Source of the DNA: a virus
Virus record (IMG/VR): IMGVR_UViG_3300031997_002779
Coordinates: 1 to 45,447 of that record
Length of the DNA stretch: 45,447 nucleotides
Reading direction: 5' to 3' (one strand)
The position numbers and the translations under genes were made by a program. The notes below the pieces were generated by a model, which was not told where the DNA came from, did no database searches, and saw only the letters and a program-made list of their open reading frames with translations. Of this stretch, positions 40,251 through 45,447 are shown one piece after another (positions within the stretch are counted from its first letter, which is position 1; each line of letters starts with the position of its first letter).

Positions 40251-40654
40251 CTCTTCACCTCCTTCAAGATTCCCTCGCGCGTCAGGTACCGCCATGCCTT
40301 GGTCACATCGAAAGGGTTGTCAGGAAAAATGGCTGCGTAGAGTTCCGCAGTCTCGAAGAACCGCTGCTTGCGTATCGCGTTATCCGCGAGGAATATCCCG
40401 ATCATCGCCTCGAGTGCCGGCGAATAGGAATACGAAAAGGCGTCCAACCGTTTGGATATCTTATTGATCTTGTATCCGGCGATCCCGCCGGTCATCTTCT
40501 GGTCCAATAGCTTCGCCTCGCAGACGTCCAACCGGCGTTGCAGATTCCGGCAGCCCCGCTCGGCAAAATAAAGGGCGGCAAACGGAGAGCTGCAAAGAGC
40601 GGTCATGGTGAGAAAGAACCCGGCCCTCCGTATCAGCCGCCTTAATTTTGTCAT
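40247..40654 (-). CDS. Early membrane-anchored protein
   Basis: The ATG at 40654 overlaps the previous stop (TAATG). The 135-residue protein starts with a basic segment and a membrane helix (AGFFLTMTALCSSPFAALYF). A helical domain follows (LFAISYSY-type, then RYLTREGILKEVKR). It may anchor an early phage function at the inner membrane. No family is recognised. Confidence 0.5.
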   Translation of the reverse strand: MTKLRRLIRRAGFFLTMTALCSSPFAALYFAERGCRNLQRRLDVCEAKLLDQKMTGGIAGYKINKISKRLDAFSYSYSPALEAMIGIFLADNAIRKQRFFETAELYAAIFPDNPFDVTKAWRYLTREGILKEVKR

Positions 40655-41118
40655 TACGCCGTCCCCTTCTGCGCGCAGGTCACGCGCGAGAGGGCTGCCA
40701 CGCATTCATGAAGTTTCTTTTCCGCTTCGTCCCGCGCCTTCCGTTTCCGGCTGAATTCATCTTCCAGAAAAGCCATCATCTTCATCCGGCAGTTCGCGCA
40801 GATCACCTGACCGATTCCATTAGCATCGGGCACTAAATAGAATACCGAATCAGCCGCGATCGGCAGGCCGCATCCCGGCTCTTCGCAGACCGGTTCTTTT
40901 ATTGTTGCTGGTGCGCACATTTCTTTCCCTCCTGTTTTTTTAGCTTCGAATTTATGCTCCAAGGCGCGCATTTGCTTCATCCAGCAATCCGCGCATATCC
41001 CGCGCCCGTAACCCTTGGTCTTGTCTTGGACGAAATATAAATCGTCACGTTTTTTTATTTGATTATTGCAATCTAGATCCGAGCAGACGATTAATTCGTT
41101 CTCTTTTATTTCAATCAT
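40654..41118 (-). CDS. Early protein with two zinc-finger modules
   Basis: A 154-residue protein with an internal duplication: CSDLDCNNQI...YFVQDK...ICADCWMKQM (residues ~12-50) and CEEPGCGLPI...FYLVPDA...ICANCRMKMM (~77-115). Each module has a Cx4C and a CxxC pair about 30 residues apart, as in treble-clef zinc folds. A charged C-terminal helix follows. The next gene (41115-41351) encodes a single copy of the same module. Confidence 0.6.
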   Translation of the reverse strand: MIEIKENELIVCSDLDCNNQIKKRDDLYFVQDKTKGYGRGICADCWMKQMRALEHKFEAKKTGGKEMCAPATIKEPVCEEPGCGLPIAADSVFYLVPDANGIGQVICANCRMKMMAFLEDEFSRKRKARDEAEKKLHECVAALSRVTCAQKGTA

Positions 41119-41351
41119 CTGCCATCCTGTTTTTGGTCATATTTTAAAAGGCACTCGTCGCATAACCGCACGAGCCTGTCGTCAACGAATCTGTATCCCC
41201 CGCCGTCGGCTGGCACGTATCTGTCGCAATACCACGCGGGGCACCTGTTGGCCTTGCTGTCTGCCGCCGGGTGATAATTCTTGTCTCCCGGCTTCGGTCC
41301 CGGCTTCCGGGGATTCTGCAGCTCCGTGAGGGTTATCCTGATTTCGCTCAT
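41115..41351 (-). CDS. Early single zinc-module protein
   Basis: The ATG at 41351 overlaps the CII-like stop by four bases. The 78-residue product has a Pro/Lys-rich start (NPRKPGPKPGDKNYH) and CPAWYCDRYV...RLVRLCDECLLKY. The Cx4C/CxxC spacing copies that of the duplicated modules in the next gene. It may bind DNA, RNA or protein; the function is unknown. Confidence 0.55.
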   Translation of the reverse strand: MSEIRITLTELQNPRKPGPKPGDKNYHPAADSKANRCPAWYCDRYVPADGGGYRFVDDRLVRLCDECLLKYDQKQDGR

Positions 41352-41821
41352 TCCCCGCCTCCGTCGTCGAACAGGTCCGTCTGTCCGTAGGCGTATTTCT
41401 CTACGTTCGCCTTCTGCGCGGCTAATGCCTTGATCGCGTCTTTTATGAGCTTGATTATCGGCTGGACGTCTATCGCCTGTTTCTCGGCGTCGTTCAGATG
41501 GTCGTAGAAATAATAAAGCCGCGTTTGCAGTTCGCCGAGCAGCTTCTGGAGCTCCGCGACGCTGACCAATCCCTTCTTGAGTCCGCCGGTCGGTATCTTG
41601 TAAGCGGCGAAACCGCAAAGGCTGTTGATATATTCCAGAACGCGGTAATCTTTTGTTATGTTCATCAATGGGATCAGCCATTCGAGAGGAAAATTGACCC
41701 CGCTGTCAGGCGTCGTGGATTTATAAAGGTGGCTCTCCCCGGCGCCCATCTTGTCGGCAATGGCGCTGACTTTCAGCGGCGAACGCCGAAGGGTCTCATA
41801 AAGTTCTTGTTTTAATGGCAT
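41348..41821 (-). CDS. CII/CP76-like phage regulatory protein
   Basis: The ATG at 41821 follows GGGGGATT; the frame is open further upstream into the leader but without a good start. The 157-residue product begins MPLKQELYETLRRSPLKVSA and shows IADKMGAGESHLYKSTTPDS and LEWLIPLMNITKDYRVLEYI, the pattern of phage regulatory protein CII (CP76). Such proteins bind DNA and steer the lytic/lysogenic choice. It is the first gene of the early operon. Confidence 0.65.
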   Translation of the reverse strand: MPLKQELYETLRRSPLKVSAIADKMGAGESHLYKSTTPDSGVNFPLEWLIPLMNITKDYRVLEYINSLCGFAAYKIPTGGLKKGLVSVAELQKLLGELQTRLYYFYDHLNDAEKQAIDVQPIIKLIKDAIKALAAQKANVEKYAYGQTDLFDDGGGE

Positions 41822-42230
41822 ATTCCAAATCCCCCGCGAAAATGGAAGCGGCTTCTCGCGCCGCATTCCAGACTTCATTGATTACGGAAGTGGTTTTTGA
41901 GAGAAAAAGCCTTATAATATAATTGACGCGCCCCTTTGGGGTAGTGAAACCGGGGCGCGCCGTTCGAGCAGGGTTGCTTTGGGGCGGTACTATTCCCCGT
42001 TGCGGTCCTGCGGTGGTGACTGTTTTAATAAAAAGGGAGGCGTTCAGGGGGGAATTGAACAGCCTCCCCGAGGCGGACAAACTCAGAGAGAGCCTGTCCA
42101 GTTTTTTGTTTTTCTCTATAAGGAGGGTCGTATGGAAAAGCGTCTCCGTCGCCTTTATCGCTTGATTGTTTTTCCGAAAATCGGTGTCCATTGGAATTCC
42201 CCCACGTTAAAATTTGTTTCCCTATTCCAT
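41822..42230 (-). promoter_or_regulatory. Early operon leader with attenuator-like structures
   Basis: The 400-base stretch between the early promoter and the first early gene holds no convincing gene. It holds a strong terminator (42030-42068) and a second hairpin (CGCGCCCC 41927-41934 with GGGGCGCG 41952-41959) that competes with CCCC-TTT-GGGG. Early transcription would meet both before the CII-like gene. Open frames here (for example 131 codons from 42191) read through the terminator and look accidental. Confidence 0.5.
42030..42068 (-). terminator. Rho-independent terminator in the early leader
   Basis: On the minus strand GGGAGGC-T-GTTCA (42068-42056) pairs with TGAAC-GCCTCCC (42046-42035) around a nine-base loop and is followed by TTTTT. 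The 12-bp stem with one bulged base is strong. It lies about 155 bases after the predicted early start site and 215 before the CII-like gene, so full early expression needs read-through. Confidence 0.75.
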
Positions 42231-42259
42231 AATATATATCTCGATTGAGATAAATGCAA
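42231..42259 (-). promoter_or_regulatory. Early promoter with operator in the spacer
   Basis: TTGCAT (42254-42259), a 17-bp spacer and TATATT (42231-42236) form a minus-strand promoter. The spacer is nearly filled by the palindrome TATCTC-N4-GAGATA (42237-42252). A protein bound there would block RNA polymerase. It points toward the transposition operon and lies 54 bp from the regulator gene start, so it is the likely target of that regulator. Confidence 0.65.
42237..42252. promoter_or_regulatory. Operator palindrome, primary
   Basis: TATCTCGATTGAGATA has perfect six-base arms around GATT. It lies inside the early promoter spacer. A related sequence at 42282-42294 suggests that the regulator binds two sites. 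Confidence 0.65.
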
Positions 42260-42281
42260 GGAATAATCACAAAAAAGTATT

Positions 42282-42294
42282 TTATTTGAGATAA
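42282..42294. promoter_or_regulatory. Operator-like site, secondary
   Basis: TTATTTGAGATAA matches the arms of the primary operator with one mismatch. It lies 12 bp before the regulator start codon and may give autoregulation. Confidence 0.45.
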
Positions 42295-42305
42295 AAGGTG
42301 ATAAA

Positions 42306-43094
42306 ATGAAGCCTGATCCTTCCATCGGCAAAAAAATTCGTAAAATCCGCCTGAGTAAAGGTAAAAATCAGAAGGAATTTGCTGATTCCTTGAATATCTC
42401 GCAAGGCTATTATTCAAATGTCGAAAACGGCAAAATGGACCCTTCCAGTGCATTACTGAAGGGATTGGCTGATATTTATGAGATTGATCTGAATTGGTTG
42501 CTTGCAAAAGAAGAAAAAAAATCAAAGTCATCCATAAAACAAAGTAATATATCCGGGGGAAACGTCGTCGCCTTTTCCGGCCCACTTAATCAATCTAATG
42601 TCCAAATAGGTGATAGGTATGAGAAAAAAATAAACCGGATAGTACATTCATTGCCCGAAGGATCAATAACACCAGCGCAAGCAGTAGAGCTAAAGGATTA
42701 TGTGAATAAAATAGTAGCTGCCGGCGAACTTGCACACTATTATCCACGACCTCATTGGAAGGGAATCTGGAATGCTTTTTATAAAAAATTTAGGGTTCCA
42801 TCATACAGAGAATTGCCGGAAATATTTTATCCGGAAGCCGTTAGATACTTCCAGAAGAAGCTTGGTATAATTAACAGTAAGGGATTGCATAGTAGAAACA
42901 AAACAAGCTTCATTAAGAAATATATCCAAAATATTCATGTGATTTACAAAAACGAATTGAAATGGACCGAAGAAGAATATCGTGCTTTCTTGAAAAAATA
43001 TTATAATGTGGATAGCTCATTGGACTTGAAAGATGAACAGATCATCGCCCTATATCATAAATTAAACCGCATAAAAACAAAGAAGGAGGAATGA
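42306..43094 (+). CDS. Lysogeny regulator: HTH_XRE with ORF6C-like and GemA-like segments
   Basis: This 262-residue protein starts at the ATG at 42306 after AAGGTG. Residues 8-65 form an XRE helix-turn-helix (RKIRLSKGKNQKEFADSLNI). A Ser/Asn/Gly linker (~72-103) follows. Residues ~118-187 (TPAQAVELKDYVNKIVAAGE, then NAFYKKFRVPSYRELPEIFY) look like the ORF6C domain of phage antirepressors. Residues ~205-255 (YIQNIHVIYKNELKWTEEEY, then DSSLDLKDEQIIALYHKL) resemble a Mu GemA/DUF1018 unit. There is no LexA-type peptidase, so induction by RecA-driven self-cleavage is not expected. It faces away from the early operon across two operator sites and is the likely repressor. Confidence 0.75.
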   Translation: MKPDPSIGKKIRKIRLSKGKNQKEFADSLNISQGYYSNVENGKMDPSSALLKGLADIYEIDLNWLLAKEEKKSKSSIKQSNISGGNVVAFSGPLNQSNVQIGDRYEKKINRIVHSLPEGSITPAQAVELKDYVNKIVAAGELAHYYPRPHWKGIWNAFYKKFRVPSYRELPEIFYPEAVRYFQKKLGIINSKGLHSRNKTSFIKKYIQNIHVIYKNELKWTEEEYRAFLKKYYNVDSSLDLKDEQIIALYHKLNRIKTKKEE

Positions 43095-43690
43095 TGGGAT
43101 TTATGGGGTGGCTGATTTTTATAATCGTTTTTGTGATCCTTTTTATTCTGGCTGGTTATGTAATGCGAAAACAAAAAAGAAGAGAAATTAACGCCTTGGA
43201 TCATTTTGATATTGGACATTATATATCGGGACTGGGTTCTGGTGGTTCGGGGCTAACTGAGTGTATGGTTACAGAACGCGATCTTCTCTTTTTTACACAA
43301 CAGGCGGTCGAATTCGGGCGGATTCCGCGCGATCGGATTAATGCAATTTATGTCGAAGACCATTCACAAATTCAGAGTCGTATTACAGCCACCCGTATGC
43401 TTACACTTGGAATCTTTTCGCTCGCTGCGAAAAAGAAAACCACCGCCGAAGAATATTTCATCCTAATAGACTGGCAAAATGAAAAGGGGATGCAAGAAAA
43501 TGCACTCTTTAAATATTCTGGAATGGCGAGTAGAAGTCTTGCAAATATTGCCGCAGAAAAACTGAAAAAATACATATTGACAAAACGCGAGATAATAAAA
43601 GAGGGAGAGAGAAAATGCCCGTTCTGCGCAGAGATCATTAAATCAGAGGCAAAGAAATGCAAACATTGCAAGTCCGCGCTTATTTGTTAA
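43091..43690 (+). CDS. Membrane protein with PH-like domain and C-terminal zinc ribbon
   Basis: The gene overlaps the regulator stop; the second ATG (43094) is better spaced from AGGAGG. The ~199-residue product has one N-terminal membrane helix (WLIFIIVFVILFILAGYV), a middle domain (ECMVTERDLLFFTQQAVEFG, then RINAIYVEDHSQIQ) that resembles small bacterial PH-like folds, and a zinc ribbon (CPFCAEIIKSEAKKCKHC). It is expressed with the regulator, so it is made in the lysogen. A role in superinfection exclusion or defence is plausible from this position but not shown. The lower GC and AT-rich codons than the structural genes suggest later acquisition. Confidence 0.65.
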   Translation: MMGFMGWLIFIIVFVILFILAGYVMRKQKRREINALDHFDIGHYISGLGSGGSGLTECMVTERDLLFFTQQAVEFGRIPRDRINAIYVEDHSQIQSRITATRMLTLGIFSLAAKKKTTAEEYFILIDWQNEKGMQENALFKYSGMASRSLANIAAEKLKKYILTKREIIKEGERKCPFCAEIIKSEAKKCKHCKSALIC

Positions 43691-43712
43691 CCAAAATGGA
43701 GGGAGGGTAATT

Positions 43713-44201
43713 ATGGGTAAGTATGTAGATCAAAATTTAAGCACTGGCGAGAAGGTCATCTATGAAGCAAGATTGCATTGGATTATGTATGCCAATGCTT
43801 TTCTTGTGGTTTTTGTTGGGCTCCTTCTTCTCTATATCGGAATCATCATGGAGGGGGAAGAAGCATCTGATAGTTTAAAAATCGCGGGATATTTCGTTAT
43901 CGCTTGCGGGGTGGTTAGTGAGTTATATATGTATCTTTTTCTTAAAACCGCGGAATTCGCCGTCACCACAAAGCGTATAATTTCCAAGCGCGGCATCATC
44001 TCGACGAAAACAATAGAATTACTATTATCCAAGGCCGAGGCGATCTCTGTGGATCAGAATGTTTTAGGAAAAATCTTCGCTTTTGGTTCTATTCGGATAA
44101 CCGGCTCCGGCGGCACTAATAATGTAATCCCGTTTATCGCCGACCCCTTCAAGTTCCGCAAAATCGCCCAGGAGGAAATCGAAAAAGCGCAGAAAAAGTA
44201 A
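43713..44201 (+). CDS. Two-helix membrane protein with bPH_2 domain
   Basis: The 162-residue protein follows GGAGGGAGGG. It begins STGEKVIYEARLHWIMYANA, has two membrane helices (~29-47 and ~60-78), and a beta domain with FAVTTKRIISKRGIISTKTI and GSIRITGSGGTNN. This is the bPH_2 (YdbS/YdbT-like) bacterial PH architecture. It is the outermost gene before the prophage end, in one operon with the regulator and the zinc-ribbon protein, so it is a lysogenic-conversion candidate acting at the envelope. Host copies of such genes are linked to membrane stress and antimicrobial resistance. Confidence 0.75.
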   Translation: MGKYVDQNLSTGEKVIYEARLHWIMYANAFLVVFVGLLLLYIGIIMEGEEASDSLKIAGYFVIACGVVSELYMYLFLKTAEFAVTTKRIISKRGIISTKTIELLLSKAEAISVDQNVLGKIFAFGSIRITGSGGTNNVIPFIADPFKFRKIAQEEIEKAQKK

Positions 44202-44229
44202 TTTGTGTTTCTGTTAAATGATCATAGAA

Positions 44230-44317
44230 AATCCGGCGGGAAAATCGGGGCGGTTTTTCTTGTGTAAATTATCCTTTCTCGCGAAGTGGAATAATCCGGG
44301 GAATCGGGGCGGTTTTT
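44230..44317. repeat. Two AATCGGGGCGGTTTTT direct repeats near the prophage end
   Basis: AATCGGGGCGGTTTTT occurs at 44243-44258 and 44302-44317, 59 bp apart, each preceded by AATCCGG-type sequence. An inverted relative (AAAACCCGCCC) lies at 44411-44421. The region between the last gene and the prophage end has no gene. These may be extra transposase or host-factor sites. Confidence 0.5.
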
Positions 44318-44442
44318 GGGTGTTTTCTGTCAATAAAAATACTTATTTTATTGGAAATCCTGCTGAATATGGCGTGATTTTTCGCTGTTTTGCGCGTAAA
44401 ATATCCCTCAAAACCCGCCCTTTTTGCTTTTTTCTCATGCCT

Positions 44443-44474
44443 ATTTGTCTCAACTTTGCCCTCTATTTGTCTCA
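44443..44474 (-). repeat. Prophage left end: tandem transposase-binding motifs
   Basis: On the minus strand TGAGACAAAT occurs at 44474-44465 (outermost) and 44452-44443, 22 bp apart, with GGCAAA between. This mirrors the right end at 7177-7208. The terminal dinucleotide is TG read inward (CA on the plus strand). It is the regulatory end of the phage, equivalent to attL of Mu. Confidence 0.8.
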
Positions 44475-44782
44475 TCTCCGATCAGTATGATATAAATTGG
44501 AGCCAGATAGGATTCTTCTGTATTTGGCAAAAAATATTTAAATATCAAATATGGACTAGCCATCAATACAACAAGGGAAAGAGTAAAGATAAGAAGAGAC
44601 TTGACTTTAACTTTATAAGGATCATAGCAATTTTTGCATAAAGGGACTTTTGTTGTCCAACTAACATTTTGATGATAATCCCCTCTCCCACCCATTATAT
44701 AAAGTTTTTTGTCAGGTGATGGTTTTAAACATTTACAGCAATAGTCCGGAAAAACTATTTTAAATTTTTCTGTATTATACAT
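44450..44782 (-). pseudogene. 5' part of a zinc-ribbon membrane-protein gene, truncated by the prophage
   Basis: From the ATG at 44782 (AGGAGAG upstream) the frame encodes PDYCCKCLKPSPDKKLYIMG and LCKNCYDPYKVKVK, a CxxC...CxxC zinc ribbon, then a membrane helix (SLLIFTLSLVVLMASPYLIF) and the start of a second (YLAPIYIILIG). At 44474 the frame enters the prophage end, reading eight foreign residues (DETNRGQS) to a stop. The intact relative would continue like the fragment at 7009-7176. The gene sits 53 bp below the right 152-bp repeat, whose promoter would drive it. Confidence 0.65.
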
Positions 44783-44834
44783 ACACTCTCCTGTCGCTGC
44801 ATATTAAACACGATTAGAAAATCCTCTTCCCCTT

Positions 44835-44986
44835 GATGGGATTATAAAGGGAATATATTGACATTACAATAGGCGGTTATGAATTGTTTGTTAAAAAATA
44901 GTGAAAACCGGTTTTCAAGGGCAATGATGGCGCTTTTTGAAATCCGGATAGAAATGGCGGCAAAATAGGTTACCGGCTCAAATAAT
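44835..44986. repeat. 152-bp direct repeat, right copy
   Basis: It matches 6717-6868 with three mismatches at its low edge. It contains GAAAACCGGTTTTC and a minus-strand promoter with consensus -10. It lies outside the prophage and upstream of the truncated zinc-ribbon gene. Confidence 0.85.
44841..44869 (-). promoter_or_regulatory. Promoter in right 152-bp repeat, for the truncated zinc-ribbon gene
   Basis: TTGTAA (44864-44869), 17 bp and TATAAT (44841-44846) form a strong sigma-70-type promoter on the minus strand. The start site would be near 44834, about 50 bases before the ATG at 44782. Transcription now runs into the prophage end. Confidence 0.65.
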
Positions 44987-45150
44987 AATATGCACCAAGT
45001 ATCCCGTTGAAGACAAAGACTGTGCAGAATCATTTCCTGAATCCATTTTGTTATTCACCGTGGACGATATGTAGGCTGCCTCTTGAATCCGCCGGTTTCG
45101 CGCGACGCTTGCGGCGCGTCGTTCTTATAAAATCGCGGCTGCGGCGGTAG
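44987..45150. other. Gene-free stretch
   Basis: No gene is supported here. A small GC-rich hairpin (CGACGC near 45099 with GCGTCG near 45116) is present. The stretch joins the 152-bp repeat to the phage remnant copy 2 and probably marks an old recombination joint. Confidence 0.4.
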
Positions 45151-45447
45151 ATGGAGGGCGGGTCCAGGCCGAAGATGGCATCGGATACCGAAAAAATGAG
45201 CCGGAACGCTTATACCTTCAGCCATACTTTATCTGATGTTGCCAGGTATGCAGGCCAGATCGGCGGGGCATTTATGAATGTTGATGAAAACATCGGGAAA
45301 GCCATTGGTTCGGCGGGGACTCTGACGGAAGGAGTGGCAGGTATTTTTAAGGCCTTTGAAGGAGATAAAGTCAACGGCCTCGGCCTTATGTCCGGCATAC
45401 AGGGCGGGTTCGCCGGAGAGGCTGATTCTTTTCGATTTGTATATTAA
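45151..45447 (+). pseudogene. Remnant of a phage structural-type gene (copy 2)
   Basis: The frame includes SRNAYTFSHTLSDVARYAGQ, then MNVDENIGKAIGSAG and Gly/Ala-rich sequence as in copy 1 (2231-2434). At DNA level the shared ~145 bases are about 90 % identical by eye. After GGFAG the two differ: copy 2 reads EADSFRFVY and stops at the window edge, whereas copy 1 continues to QLLGG. Copy 2 thus keeps more of the 5' part and lacks the true 3' end. The start of the original protein is not in view. Confidence 0.5.

Larger units (their letters stand above)
7177..44474 (-). mobile_element. Mu-like transposable prophage, complete (about 37.3 kb)
   Basis: The element carries all expected modules of a Mu-like phage: regulator, DDE transposase A, ATPase B, GemA-like protein, terminase, DUF935-type portal fused to a Mu F-like domain, Mu I-like protease, Mu G-like protein, tape measure and lysis genes. 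Both ends start 5'-TGAGACAA and have a second TGAGACAAAT 22 bp inside. The length is close to that of Mu (about 37 kb). The regulatory end is at high coordinates, the structural end at low coordinates. No disrupted core gene was found. The five bases outside each end (GTAAA and TCTCC) differ, so no Mu-type 5-bp duplication remains. Confidence 0.9.

Noticed and set aside
41796-42191. 131-codon minus-strand frame in the early leader
   Set aside because: It translates the terminator and hairpins, has atypical composition and overlaps the CII-like gene start. It might matter only as a leader frame.
42132-42248. 38-codon plus-strand frame with AGGAGGG upstream
   Set aside because: Good ribosome-binding site but no plus-strand promoter was seen, it is antisense to the early leader and its end overlaps the operator.
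7172-44479. 5-bp target site duplication of the prophage
   Set aside because: The two flanking 5-mers, GTAAA and TCTCC, do not match in either orientation.
1-45447. CRISPR array or tRNA gene
   Set aside because: No regularly spaced short repeats and no cloverleaf-like sequence were noticed on reading either strand.

Overview
The window is a bacterial chromosome segment carrying a complete-looking Mu-like transposable prophage, flanked by host genes and by debris of other mobile elements. The host cannot be named. DUF805-like and HEAT-type membrane proteins and a spanin-like lysis gene suggest a Gram-negative envelope. No rRNA, tRNA or CRISPR array was seen.

Left flank (1-7176). A short plus-strand operon (putative scaffold, HK97-fold-like coat protein, small protein, terminator) comes from a second, unrelated tailed phage. 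It is followed by a 67-codon remnant whose relative reappears at the other window edge (45151-45447). An IS481-family insertion (2845-4026) separates a truncated DUF805 gene from a truncated HEAT-repeat gene. Two paralogous membrane/HEAT-repeat genes follow. Next come a 152-bp repeat holding a promoter and the 3' part of a zinc-ribbon membrane-protein gene.

Prophage (7177-44474, about 37.3 kb). Both ends begin with TG and carry two copies of a TGAGACAA-type 10-mer spaced 22 bp, in inverted orientation, as expected for ends bound by a MuA-type transposase. The physical order is inverted relative to the window. At the high-coordinate end a plus-strand lysogeny operon encodes an HTH-ORF6C regulator and two membrane proteins with zinc-ribbon and PH-like features. 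A control region follows (early promoter with an operator in its spacer, then a leader terminator). The minus-strand early operon holds a CII-like regulator, small zinc proteins, a DUF3102-like protein, DDE transposase A, ATPase B, a possible Gam, a GemA-like protein, a MazG-like protein and a C5 DNA methyltransferase. After a palindrome and a gap near 29.7 kb the late operon runs through terminase, portal-F fusion, protease/scaffold, decoration, capsid, head-tail joining, tail tube, tape measure and baseplate genes. It ends with a lysis region that includes an M15 peptidase and a GH5-like glycosidase, and a terminator at 7331-7361. Most genes are tightly packed with 1-4 base stop/start overlaps, which implies translational coupling.

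Right flank (44475-45447). The 5' part of a zinc-ribbon membrane-protein gene is cut by the prophage end. It is preceded by the second copy of the 152-bp promoter repeat, then by the second copy of the foreign phage remnant. No matching 5-bp target duplication is present, so the prophage flanks were probably rearranged after insertion.
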